64,000 nucleotides of DNA from RUG14199 sp964629225. Its GTDB lineage: Bacteria > Bacillota > Clostridia > Oscillospirales > CAG-272. Below, in pieces: positions 8,100 through 16,471 of this stretch. Positions within the stretch are counted from its first letter, which is position 1; the number at the start of each line of letters is the position of its first letter. The notes beneath the pieces were generated by a model that ran no database searches, had not been told where the DNA came from, and was given only the letters and a program-made list of their open reading frames with translations. The position numbers and the translations under genes are program-made. The stretch is from the NCBI GenBank assembly GCA_964629225.1, contig CAZVQC010000001.1:62001-126000 (forward strand), given 5' to 3'.

Positions 8100-8134
8100 A
8101 AAAAAAGACCGCCTGAGCGGTTGCTCAAGCGGCC
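8100..8134 (-). terminator. Terminator of the cmk-plsC-ispH operon
   Basis: Minus-strand stem CCGCTTGAGC / GCTCAGGCGG with an internal G-U pair and a 4-nt loop, followed by a run of seven T on the minus strand. Confidence 0.85.
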
Positions 8135-8145
8135 TTGTCTTGCTA

Positions 8146-10497
8146 TTACTCGGAAACTTCCTCGTCGTCAAAAGCCTTGAGGGATTCGGGGTCATCCGTG
8201 GAGTAGATAACGGGAGCGTCATCCTCTTCCTCGACGACCTCTTCTTCCTTCTCAACCTCTTTCTCTTCGGGCTCGATGAGAGCACGGATGGAAAGGCTGA
8301 TCTTGCGGTTTTCCTGGTCGATACCGACGATCTTAGCATCCACTTCGTCACCTACGTGGAGAACTTCGCCGGGAGTTGCGATCTTGTGATCTGCGATCTG
8401 GCTGATGTGGATAAGTCCGTCTGCACCGGGAACTACCTCGGCGAAAGCACCGAACTGCATCAGGCTGACGATCTTTACCTTTGCAACGTCGCCTACGGAG
8501 TACTTGTTGTTGAAGATGAACCAAGGATCGGAGTCCTCTGTCTTGTAACCCAGGGAGATCCTCTTCTTCTCTTTGTCAACGCCCTTTACGAAGACCGTGA
8601 CAACGTCACCGACGTTGACGACTTCGGAGGGATGACGGATCCTTCTCCAGGACAGCTCGGTCATATGTACCATGCCGTCAACGCCGCCCAGATCGATGAA
8701 TGCACCGTAGCTGGTAAGGCTCTTGACAGGACCTTCGTAGATCTGACCTACTTCCACCTGATCCCAGAACTTAGCCTCTGCTGCCTTGCGCTCATCTCTG
8801 AGAACGGTGCGAACGGAGCCGAGTGCTCTCTTTCTTTCTTCCTTGATCTCAATTACCTTGAACCTCTGAGTAGTTCCGACGAGCGCCTGAACATCGGCAT
8901 CGGAGCAACCTCTGGGAAGTCCTGTGAGGGAGATGGGAATGAAGATGCGGACGGAGGAAACGGAAGCGATAACGCCGCCCTTTACTGCGTCAACGATCTT
9001 GCCTTCGAGGATCTCGCCGCTTTCATATGCGTCGACGATCTTCAGCCAGTTGGCGTCGGAATCCACTCTCAGCTTGTCGAGAGTTGCGATACCGTCAATG
9101 TCACTGACCTTGATGACTTTTGCCTTGATCTCGTCGCCTACCTTGAACAACTCATCCAGCTTAGCGGACGCGTCGTCGGTCAGCTTCTCGTGTACGATGA
9201 CACCTGTCGTCTTGGCACCGAGATCCAAATGTATCTCATTCTGCGAAATTGATGTGATAACACCAACGACTACATCTCCTGGATTTAAAGTTTTCATGGA
9301 AGCTTCGAGCATTTCGGCAAAGTTTTCTGTGATTTGCTCTTTCATGTTTCTTTCTACCTCCTGTATTTCACTTAACGGCGTCGATGCACCGGCAGTGACT
9401 GAAATGGTTCCTTCCCGCGGAAGGGGGACGTTCCGAAGACCCGATGCATCTGCGATCAGATAAGTATCTCGGCAGATGCTGCGGCAGATCTCGTAGAGCT
9501 TCACGGTGTTGGAGCTTTGACGGCTTCCGATGACTATGACGCTGTCGGACTTCTTTGCAAGAGCACGTGCTTCGAGTTGCCTCTCTTCGGTAACATTACA
9601 TATTGTATCAAAAATAAATGGCGTTGTATATAGTTTTTTGATTTTTTTCAAGGTTTTTTTCCACTCGTCAGTCTTCTGAGTGGTCTGGGCAGCGATGGCT
9701 ATCTGCATATTGCACAAATTTGAAACGCTGTTTCCGTCGTTTTCACTAATAGGAAAATTCTGGGAGCAGCCCGGGTGCCCATCTTGCCATTCATTGGGGT
9801 GCTCGTCAGGGTTTTCGTTAAGGTGCTCATTAGGATGACCGCTCGGACACTCGGTCGGATGACCTGTCGGACGTTCCTTTGAGCGATATTGCCGATCCTC
9901 ATTTGCCGCTTCGGGATCGGAGCCTGTGGGGTCGTGGGGGATGAAGTCCGCATTCTTTTTGTCTCCCTCACCTTCGGCAAGAGCTCTTGTCAGATCGATG
10001 GGCAGTTTTTCTTCAAGCTCGTCTGCGCTTTTGTACACTGCGCCGCATCCTCGGACACAGCTCATTATCCCACGCACTTCCGGATGGTCCGGAGCGCCGA
10101 GAAGGATAAAGAACCTTCCGTCGCCGGAGTTTTCCGCCGCTATCCGCCTCACTTTTTTCACATAGGGGCAGGTGCAGTCAAGCAGTCGGAAGTTTTCGTT
10201 CTCGGCAGCGCACTTTTCAAGCACATCGAGGTTTTCCTTCAATTCTCCGTGGGCACGGATGACTACGGTGACGTGCTCGCCCTTTTCGGCTCTCTCTATG
10301 ATACGGGGGATGTCGTCTCCGGATAACTCGGATACTCCCGCCCCTTCAAGAGTCCTGACGTAGCTTTCGTTGTGGATGAGTCTTCCCAGAGTAAAGATTT
10401 TGTAGCCGTCGGCTTTTTCGATCTCTTTTTCCACCGCATCGGTGGCACGTCTTACCCCGAAGCAAAATCCGGCGTGGGAGGCGATAATGACTTTCAT
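8146..10497 (-). CDS. ispH: IspH-ribosomal protein S1 fusion with HP-rich insertion
   Basis: Bifunctional 783-residue protein. Residues 1-380 are 4-hydroxy-3-methylbut-2-enyl diphosphate reductase, the last step of the MEP isoprenoid pathway. The [4Fe-4S] ligands C12 (GFCFGV), C110 (TCPYV) and C300 (DTICNVTEER) are present, as are HNE, RAHGE, AQTT and SRQSSNT. Residues 407-740 hold four S1 RNA-binding domains and the tail is very acidic. Such fusions are typical of Clostridia. Unusual is a roughly 90-residue insertion (about 172-262) rich in HPNE-like tetrapeptides, which stretches C110-C300 to 190 residues against about 100 in E. coli. The start ATG overlaps the plsC stop (ATGA), implying coupled translation. 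Confidence 0.93.
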   Translation of the reverse strand: MKVIIASHAGFCFGVRRATDAVEKEIEKADGYKIFTLGRLIHNESYVRTLEGAGVSELSGDDIPRIIERAEKGEHVTVVIRAHGELKENLDVLEKCAAENENFRLLDCTCPYVKKVRRIAAENSGDGRFFILLGAPDHPEVRGIMSCVRGCGAVYKSADELEEKLPIDLTRALAEGEGDKKNADFIPHDPTGSDPEAANEDRQYRSKERPTGHPTECPSGHPNEHLNENPDEHPNEWQDGHPGCSQNFPISENDGNSVSNLCNMQIAIAAQTTQKTDEWKKTLKKIKKLYTTPFIFDTICNVTEERQLEARALAKKSDSVIVIGSRQSSNTVKLYEICRSICRDTYLIADASGLRNVPLPREGTISVTAGASTPLSEIQEVERNMKEQITENFAEMLEASMKTLNPGDVVVGVITSISQNEIHLDLGAKTTGVIVHEKLTDDASAKLDELFKVGDEIKAKVIKVSDIDGIATLDKLRVDSDANWLKIVDAYESGEILEGKIVDAVKGGVIASVSSVRIFIPISLTGLPRGCSDADVQALVGTTQRFKVIEIKEERKRALGSVRTVLRDERKAAEAKFWDQVEVGQIYEGPVKSLTSYGAFIDLGGVDGMVHMTELSWRRIRHPSEVVNVGDVVTVFVKGVDKEKKRISLGYKTEDSDPWFIFNNKYSVGDVAKVKIVSLMQFGAFAEVVPGADGLIHISQIADHKIATPGEVLHVGDEVDAKIVGIDQENRKISLSIRALIEPEEKEVEKEEEVVEEEDDAPVIYSTDDPESLKAFDDEEVSE

Positions 10498-11192
10498 CCT
10501 TTGCTCTCTTTCTCCGACTCTTCGCGGCATTTAGGTACCGCCTCGGCATCCTCTGCGCGGAAATGGACTTCTTTTCTCACCGGGGGAACGTATTCGTAGC
10601 CGCCGAGGGCGCAGATGTCACGAAATATCCTGTCACAGGCGGTCTCATACTCCCTCATACCGCCGGACTTAAAGCCGAGGTCCGAATTCGGGATGACGTC
10701 TCCTATTATCAGCTCCGTCCTCGAAAAGAGGCGGACGTGGTTGTTTTTCGTTTTGATGAAGACCGGGAGCACGTCACAACCGGAACGGTAGGCGATGAGC
10801 CCCGCCCCGAACTTGATGGAGGTGGTGGAGGGATCCACGTATTTCTGCCTTGTGCCCTGGGGGAAGATGCTGACGGCATCTCCGCTCTCCACTATGTCCG
10901 CCGCTCTCTTGAGAGAGCCTACGCTGACACCGGTGCGATCCACCGGGAATGCGCCCATTCCGGTGAAGAACTTTTCGAGAAAGCCCTTCTTGAAGATCTC
11001 TTTCTTTGCCATGAAACGGACTTTGCGGTCGAGGGATGCTATGACGATCGCCACATCCATCATACTGGTGTGGTTGGAACAGATGAGGAGTTTTCCCTCC
11101 CTTGGAACCTTTTCTTTTCCGGTGATGCGGATGCCGTAGATGAGCTTCATGACCGGACCGAATACGGTCCGCATTCCGCTGTAAAAACTCAT
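10494..11192 (-). CDS. plsC: 1-acyl-sn-glycerol-3-phosphate acyltransferase
   Basis: Membrane-associated acyltransferase of 232 residues that makes phosphatidic acid from lysophosphatidic acid. The catalytic HX4D motif is H41-TSMM-D46 and the substrate motif is FPQGTR at 110-115 (usually FPEGTR, so Glu to Gln). An amphipathic N-terminus (MKLIYGIRI) would attach it to the membrane. Its start and stop both overlap neighbours by 4 bases (ATGA) with cmk upstream and ispH downstream, so the three are translated from one message. Confidence 0.9.
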   Translation of the reverse strand: MSFYSGMRTVFGPVMKLIYGIRITGKEKVPREGKLLICSNHTSMMDVAIVIASLDRKVRFMAKKEIFKKGFLEKFFTGMGAFPVDRTGVSVGSLKRAADIVESGDAVSIFPQGTRQKYVDPSTTSIKFGAGLIAYRSGCDVLPVFIKTKNNHVRLFSRTELIIGDVIPNSDLGFKSGGMREYETACDRIFRDICALGGYEYVPPVRKEVHFRAEDAEAVPKCREESEKESKG

Positions 11193-11863
11193 TTTGCCGC
11201 TCCGCCCGTCCGCTCGGCTATCAGTCTCTTCATCTCGTCGAGAGTTTCGGGGATATTGAGACCGGAGTTGTCAAACATTATCGCATCGTCTGCGGGAATA
11301 AGGGGGCACAGCGCCCTTTCGCTGTCGTTCTTATCTCTCTCTTCGATGTCTCGGAGTATGTCCTCATAGGAGCATTCCTTTCCCGCATCGCAAAGCTCTT
11401 TATAACGGCGGCTTGCTCTCACTTCGGGATCTGCCACAAGGAAGAACTTCACGTCCGCATCGGGCATTATGACGGTGCCGATGTCACGGCCGTCCATGAC
11501 CACGTTGCCGCGGGCTACCATGTCCTTCTGAATCTTGAGAAGGAAGGCGCGAACGGAGGGGATAGCCGACACTGCCGATGCGTACATTGACACCTCCGAG
11601 GTCCTGATAAGGCCGCTCACGTCCTCGCCGTTCAAAATGACGCACTGAGCGCCGTCACGGTATTCGAGGGCAATGTGGGTGTCCTCCAGCATGGGAACTA
11701 CCCTGTCCGCATCCTTCGGGTCGATGCCGAGGCGCAGAGCGCTGAGACCGATGGCGCGGTAAAGCGCACCGGTGTCCACGTAGACAAGGGAGAACTCCGT
11801 TGCTATCAACTTTGCAAACGTGCTTTTTCCGGCTCCGCCGGGGCCGTCGATGGCTATTTTCAT
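11189..11863 (-). CDS. cmk: Cytidylate kinase
   Basis: Phosphorylates CMP and dCMP with ATP. 224 residues, the normal length. The P-loop GPGGAGKST (7-15) is intact, YVDTGALYRAIG and GRDIGTVIMPDADVKFFL are the CMP-binding and lid-flanking motifs, and RRYKEL and ERDKNDSERA complete the family signature. A frame open further upstream was not used because AGAGG precedes the ATG at 11863. The gene lies in the conserved Clostridia order flavoprotein-cmk-plsC-ispH. Confidence 0.94.
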   Translation of the reverse strand: MKIAIDGPGGAGKSTFAKLIATEFSLVYVDTGALYRAIGLSALRLGIDPKDADRVVPMLEDTHIALEYRDGAQCVILNGEDVSGLIRTSEVSMYASAVSAIPSVRAFLLKIQKDMVARGNVVMDGRDIGTVIMPDADVKFFLVADPEVRASRRYKELCDAGKECSYEDILRDIEERDKNDSERALCPLIPADDAIMFDNSGLNIPETLDEMKRLIAERTGGAAK

Positions 11864-11882
11864 AACGGTACCTCTTTTATTG

Positions 11883-13145
11883 TCAGAATTCTTCCGAGAG
11901 GCATCTCTCTGCGGCAGAAGTTCCTGCAAGATGCCCCGTGGAAAAGGCTATTTGAAGGTTGTATCCTCCGGTGTAGGCGTCCACGTCCAGCACCTCCCCC
12001 GCAAAGTAGAGCCCGGAGATGCGCTTGCATTCCATGGTCTTCGGGGAGATCTCTTTTACGTTGACTCCGCCGCAGGTAACTATCGCCTCGGCTATTGGAC
12101 GTGCTCTTTTGGGCGTCATGGTGAAGTGCTTAAGCACCGTGAGAAGATCCCGTCTCATGGCTCTCGTCAGCCCTCCGACCTTGGTGTGGGGAGGAATGCC
12201 GGAGCGTTCTACCGTCAGGGCGATGAGCTTTTGGGGAAGCAGATCTCCCATGGAATTGATAAGATCCTTTTGGGAGTACTTTGCAAAGTCGGAAAGGAGC
12301 CGTCTGTCAAGCTCCTCCTCCGTCAGGCCCGGCTTCAGGTCGATCTCCATCGAGAAGAGGGAGGCATCCTTTTTTGCCATGTGACAGGAGGCGGACAGTA
12401 CCAAGGGACCGGACACTCCGAAGTGGCAGAACAGCATCTCTCCCAGCTCGGAAAAAACGGTCTTGCCGCTTTCGTTATCCTTCACCGTCAGGGTGACGTT
12501 TTTAAGAGACAGCCCCGACAGATCCGAAAAATTCTCATAAGTTTCGATGGGAACGAGAGAGCCCTCCGCAGGCACCGTCTCGATGCCGAGCCTTTTTGCA
12601 AATCTCCACCCGTCTCCGGTGGATCCGGTCAGTGGGTAGGACAGCCCTCCGGTGGCGACTATGACCTCAGAGTGTGGGCGAAACGCCCCGTCCTCGGTGA
12701 CGATGCCGGTGATTCTTCCGTTTTCGGCTCTCACGTCCGTTACGGTGAGGTGTTTTATCTTGACTCCGAGTCGGCGTGCTTCCTTTTCCAAGGCATCCGC
12801 AATGTCTGCGGCACGGTCGGATGTGGGAAATACCCGACGTCCTCTCTCTGTCTTGAGAGGGACTCCGATACCTTCAAAGAACTCCTCCGTATCTCTCGGA
12901 GACAGTCTGTTCAGTGCGCCGAACAGGAATTTGGGGTTTCTGAGGACGTTCTTCAAAAACTCGTCCGGGGCGCAGTCGTTGGTGACGTTGCATCGGCCCT
13001 TTCCGGTTATCCGAAGCTTCCGTCCGGTCTTTGGATTCTTTTCGTAGATGACCGTGGGAGCGCCGCTTTGCGCCGCAGATATCGCCGCAAAAAGTCCTGC
13101 TGCTCCTCCGCCCACGACGGCCACTTCGGTGACTCTATTTTCCAT
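11883..13145 (-). CDS. BaiN/HI0933-family flavoprotein
   Basis: NAD(P)/FAD-dependent oxidoreductase of 420 residues. The N-terminal FAD site GGGAAGLFAAISAAQSG, the glycine-rich KTGRKLRITGKGRCN motif diagnostic of the HI0933 family, ATGGLSYPLTGSTGDG, and the C-terminal FAGEVLDVDAYTGGYNLQ are all present. BaiN of gut Clostridia has been linked to bile acid reduction, but most members are uncharacterised housekeeping flavoproteins and nothing here points to bile acids. The start at 13145 overlaps the regulator gene upstream by 11 bases; the long in-frame extension has no family similarity. Confidence 0.9.
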   Translation of the reverse strand: MENRVTEVAVVGGGAAGLFAAISAAQSGAPTVIYEKNPKTGRKLRITGKGRCNVTNDCAPDEFLKNVLRNPKFLFGALNRLSPRDTEEFFEGIGVPLKTERGRRVFPTSDRAADIADALEKEARRLGVKIKHLTVTDVRAENGRITGIVTEDGAFRPHSEVIVATGGLSYPLTGSTGDGWRFAKRLGIETVPAEGSLVPIETYENFSDLSGLSLKNVTLTVKDNESGKTVFSELGEMLFCHFGVSGPLVLSASCHMAKKDASLFSMEIDLKPGLTEEELDRRLLSDFAKYSQKDLINSMGDLLPQKLIALTVERSGIPPHTKVGGLTRAMRRDLLTVLKHFTMTPKRARPIAEAIVTCGGVNVKEISPKTMECKRISGLYFAGEVLDVDAYTGGYNLQIAFSTGHLAGTSAAERCLSEEF

Positions 13146-14010
13146 CGTACCGATCCTTGGTGTCGTAGACACGGTATTCTCTCCAAGCCCCCTCAAGGGT
13201 CTCGAAGGTCTTCGATATCTCGTCTTTTTTCTTCTTGCCGATGGCAACTATGATGGCGTTGATTATGCTGAGGGGAGCGACCAGGGAATCCGCAAAGGAT
13301 GCCATGTCGCTTTGAGCGGTAAGGGTGGCGTATGCTCCGGGAGCGATGGGGGACGTTTCACTGTCCGTGATGGAAACGACTCTTGCACCGGAGGCGGCGG
13401 CGTAGTCCACCGCACTGACGATCCTGGTAGAATAGCGGGGGAAGCTGATGGCTACCATCACATCGCCCTTCCCGATCCGCATGAGCTGCTCGAATATCTC
13501 ACTGCCGCTGGTGGTGCGAACGCGCCTTACGTCGTCGAACACAAGGGACAGATTGTAACTTAAAAATTCCGCAAGAGCAGAGGAAGAGCGCATTCCGATA
13601 ACGTAGATGCGCTTGGCGGAGAGAAGAGCCTCCACCGCCTTGTCAAAAGCAGCTCTGTCCACGGTCTCAAGGGTGTTTCTCAGTTTGTCCACATCGGAGG
13701 TCAGGACGAAATCAAGTATCTTTCCGTCCGATATCCGATCGTCTGCCACCTCCACACGCTGTGCCGCAGTCAGTCTGACTCCGAGAGTCTCCCTCATGGC
13801 ACGGTGAAGCTCCGGATAACCGGCGTAGCCAAGTTCGATGGCGAAGCGGACGACGGTGGACTCGGACACTCCCACCTCTTTACCGAGACGGGAAGCGGTC
13901 ATGTAGGCCGCCTTGTCGTAATGACCGGTAATGAAGTCCGATATCTTTTTCTGCCCCTTTGAGAGAGTCGGGTAGACGGACTCTATTATCTCGATAAGAT
14001 CGCCCTGCAT
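13135..14010 (-). CDS. RpiR/MurR-family regulator with SIS domain
   Basis: Regulator of 291 residues. An N-terminal HTH_6 domain (residues 1-80, ASRLGKEVGVSESTVVRFAI) binds DNA and a SIS domain (about 120-260, YVIGMRSSSALAEFLSYNL and VAISFPRYSTRIVSAVDYA) binds a phosphosugar. It is first gene of the operon leading to the flavoprotein, cmk, plsC and ispH-rpsA, with an 11-base overlap to the flavoprotein gene. The start at 14010 is chosen because GAGGTG lies just upstream and the family usually begins a few residues before the first helix. The ligand is unknown. Finding it at the head of a core metabolic operon is uncommon. Confidence 0.88.
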   Translation of the reverse strand: MQGDLIEIIESVYPTLSKGQKKISDFITGHYDKAAYMTASRLGKEVGVSESTVVRFAIELGYAGYPELHRAMRETLGVRLTAAQRVEVADDRISDGKILDFVLTSDVDKLRNTLETVDRAAFDKAVEALLSAKRIYVIGMRSSSALAEFLSYNLSLVFDDVRRVRTTSGSEIFEQLMRIGKGDVMVAISFPRYSTRIVSAVDYAAASGARVVSITDSETSPIAPGAYATLTAQSDMASFADSLVAPLSIINAIIVAIGKKKKDEISKTFETLEGAWREYRVYDTKDRYDGK

Positions 14011-14052
14011 CTCACACCTCATGAAGCGGCAATTGCTTGCCGTACTCTCTCC

Positions 14053-14081
14053 ATTATATAAGAAAATTGCGGATCTGTCAA
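14053..14081 (-). promoter_or_regulatory. Consensus promoter of the rpiR-cmk-ispH operon
   Basis: Minus strand TTGACA (14076-14081), 17 nt, TATAAT (14053-14058): a perfect sigma-A consensus. Confidence 0.85.
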
Positions 14082-14189
14082 CCGCTATTTTTCTCATTCT
14101 CGGAATATCCGGAGATGCGGGACGTGGGGAACCGTCGGTGATATTCACGGATACCGACGGAGCCCCGGGCATCCCTCAAGCACTCACAA

Positions 14190-14740
14190 TCTCCCACGGT
14201 GACAGCCGCACCTCGGCTACCGACGGCTTCGCAGACGGCTGCTCCGCAGAACACCCCGAATACCGGCGGCTTCGCAGACAGCTACCCCGCAGGATACCTC
14301 GGCTACCGACGGCTCCACGGGTCGGCTACCTCGCAGAACACCTCGGCTACCGACGGCTCTACGAGACGGCTACTCCGCAGAACGCCCCGAATACTCACGA
14401 CTTCGCNNNNNNNNNNNNNNNNNNNNNNNNNNNNNNNNNNNNNNNNNNNNNNNNNNNNNNNNNNNNNNNNNNNNNNNNNNNNNNNNNNNNNNNNNNNNNN
14501 NNNNNNAGGGCGGCTACCCCGCAGAACGCCCCGAATACTCACGACTTCGCAGGGCGGCTACCCCGCAGAACGCCCCGAATACTCACGACTTCGCAGGGCG
14601 GCTACTCCGCAGAACGCCCCGGCTACCGGCGGCTCCACGGGTCGGCTACCCCACAAAACACCCCGAATACTCACGACTTCGCAGACGGCTGCTCCGCAGA
14701 ACACCCCGGCTACCGGCGGCGTTCCACCGCCTGTTGCCTG
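14190..14740. repeat. 44-bp tandem repeat array interrupted by an assembly gap
   Basis: To the right of the gap, copies of a 44-bp unit (beginning CGGCTACCCCGCAGAACGCC) start at 14511, 14555 and 14599. More diverged copies and recombined sub-blocks (cggctaccgacggc, cgcagaacaccccg, actcacgacttcgcag) fill both sides. Since 44 is not a multiple of three and no start signal exists, the array is not coding, although several frames lack stops. It lies between divergent rpiR and asd promoters. Confidence 0.85.
14407..14506. other. Assembly gap (100 N)
   Basis: Exactly 100 N inside the tandem repeat, the usual placeholder for a scaffold gap of unknown size. The copy number of the array is therefore unknown. 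Confidence 0.97.
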
Positions 14741-14802
14741 GAAAGGGGCATTTGCCGGTGTAGCCCTTTTTATCCCGGTATATAATAATATTGGGGGCGT
14801 GA

Positions 14803-14831
14803 TTGACAAAACCGTCACGATGTGATATAAT
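14803..14831 (+). promoter_or_regulatory. Consensus promoter of the asd operon
   Basis: TTGACA (14803-14808), 17 nt, TATAAT (14826-14831), a perfect consensus. The leader before asd is about 60 nt. Confidence 0.85.
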
Positions 14832-14898
14832 CCCCTATTATACAGTGAAAAATGACACGGTCAAGAAAGGACAGGGATCACATCCCCGCAAAAAGAAG

Positions 14899-15984
14899 AT
14901 GAAAAACAAACTCAGAGCAGGTATCATAGGTGCTACCGGAATGGTGGGACAGAGGCTCATAACGCTGCTTCACGATCACCCCTATTTCGAGATCGGGGCT
15001 CTTGCCGCAAGTGCCCGCAGTGCAGGCGTTCCCTACGGCGATGCCGTCAAGGGCAGATGGAAGATGAAGACGCCCCTTTTTGAGGACACGGCAAAAATGA
15101 CCGTCACCGATGCTTCCCACATTACCGAAATGAAGGAAAAATGCGACTTCGTATTCTGCGCCGTCAACATGAAAAAGGAGGATATCCTCGCTCTCGAAAG
15201 CGCCTACGCAAAGGCGGAGATACCGGTGATCTCCAACAATTCCGCCAACCGTTGGACGAACGATGTCCCCATGGTGATACCGGAGATCAACGACTCTCAC
15301 CTTGAGGTGATAGAGAGTCAGAGAAAGCGCCTCGGCACAAAGAGGGGCTTTATCGCAGTCAAGCCCAACTGCTCCATACAGAGCTACGTTCCCGCGCTGA
15401 CTCCCCTTCTCAAATACGGTATCAAGGAAGTGGTGGTAACCACCTATCAGGCCATCAGCGGATCGGGAAAGACCTTCAACGAGTGGCCGGAAATGGTGGA
15501 CAATCTGATACCCTTCATCTCCGGTGAGGAGGAGAAGAGTGAGCTTGAGCCTCTCAAGATCTGGGGAGAGGTGAAGGGCGGTACCGTCATTGCCGCAAAG
15601 GAGCCGAAGATATCGGTGCAGTGTCTCAGAGTTCCGGTGACGGACGGACATACTGCGGCGGTATTCGTGAATTTTGAAAACAAGCCTCCCCGTGAGACTG
15701 TCATTGAAGAGTGGAACAACTTCATAGGAGTTCCTCAGCTTTTGGATCTCCCCCACGCACCGAAGCAGTTCATCACCTATTTCGAGGAGGATGACCGTCC
15801 CCAGGCGAAGGTGGACAGGGATCTCTACGGTGGCATGGGCGTTTCCGTGGGCAGACTCCGTGAGGACGTGAACTTCGATTACAAATTCGTGGGTCTCTCA
15901 CACAATACCCTCAGAGGTGCGGCGGGAGGAGCCGTTCTCATAGCGGAGCTTCTCTACCGTCAGGGATATTTGGATCTGGAATGA
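14899..15984 (+). CDS. asd: Aspartate-semialdehyde dehydrogenase
   Basis: NADPH-dependent reduction of aspartyl phosphate to aspartate semialdehyde, the branch point to lysine/diaminopimelate, methionine and threonine. 361 residues. The Rossmann motif GIIGATGMVGQRL is at the N-terminus, the catalytic cysteine lies in KPNCSIQSYVPALTP, and YQAISGSGKTF and the late histidine in VTDGHTAAVFV complete the active site. Length and motifs fit the archaeal/fungal-like class of Asd rather than the E. coli type. The ATG at 14899 has only a weak AGAAG directly before it. Co-directional with tsaE, 19 bases downstream. Confidence 0.93.
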   Translation: MKNKLRAGIIGATGMVGQRLITLLHDHPYFEIGALAASARSAGVPYGDAVKGRWKMKTPLFEDTAKMTVTDASHITEMKEKCDFVFCAVNMKKEDILALESAYAKAEIPVISNNSANRWTNDVPMVIPEINDSHLEVIESQRKRLGTKRGFIAVKPNCSIQSYVPALTPLLKYGIKEVVVTTYQAISGSGKTFNEWPEMVDNLIPFISGEEEKSELEPLKIWGEVKGGTVIAAKEPKISVQCLRVPVTDGHTAAVFVNFENKPPRETVIEEWNNFIGVPQLLDLPHAPKQFITYFEEDDRPQAKVDRDLYGGMGVSVGRLREDVNFDYKFVGLSHNTLRGAAGGAVLIAELLYRQGYLDLE

Positions 15985-16003
15985 CCGAAAGGAGATATTC
16001 TCC

Positions 16004-16471
16004 GTGATAAAAGAGACCGTTATTACTTCATCCGTCGAGGAGACGGAAAGCTGCGGTGCCGCCCTTGCGAAAAGGCTTGAGGAAAAGCACCCGGAAAGGT
16101 ACTTTTTCGTCATGCTGTCGGGGGACTTGGGAGCCGGTAAGACCGCCTTTTGCCGTGGGATGGCTTCGGTGCTCTCTCCGGGAAGTCGGGTCAAGAGCCC
16201 CACTTACACTATCGTCAATGAGTATCGGCGGGGCAATGTGCCGCTGTTTCACTTCGATCTCTACCGTCTCGGAGAGGATGCGGATCTTGCCGACATCGGA
16301 TTCTTCGAGTATGTGGAGAGCGGACACTGCCTTATCGAATGGAGCGAGAACCTTTCGGCAGAAGTCCCGAAGGACTGCATCCGCGTTAAGCTGACCCATT
16401 TTGAAGAGGGTCAAAGGAAGATCGAGATAACTTATCCCGATGAGGAGCAAAATGATAACACTTGCAATTGA
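16004..16471 (+). CDS. tsaE: tRNA t6A modification ATPase TsaE
   Basis: ATPase that drives the TsaD-TsaB-TsaE cycle making N6-threonylcarbamoyl-adenosine at position 37 of ANN-decoding tRNAs. 155 residues. P-loop GDLGAGKT is at 40-47; SPTYTIVNEY and HFDLYRL are family hallmarks. The start is GTG at 16004 with AAAGGAG nine bases upstream. The 3' end overlaps tsaB by 20 bases, so the two are translationally linked. Confidence 0.93.
   Translation: MIKETVITSSVEETESCGAALAKRLEEKHPERYFFVMLSGDLGAGKTAFCRGMASVLSPGSRVKSPTYTIVNEYRRGNVPLFHFDLYRLGEDADLADIGFFEYVESGHCLIEWSENLSAEVPKDCIRVKLTHFEEGQRKIEITYPDEEQNDNTCN

Noticed and set aside
11883..13145. Calling the flavoprotein a bile-acid reductase (BaiN)
   Set aside because: The whole HI0933 family shares these motifs and no bai genes are in the window.
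14190..14740. CRISPR array
   Set aside because: The 44-bp units are contiguous direct repeats without unique spacers, and no cas genes are nearby.
14021..14785. Long open frames through the repeat array and the gap
   Set aside because: The 44-bp period is not a multiple of three, there is no start signal, and the frame passes through undefined bases.
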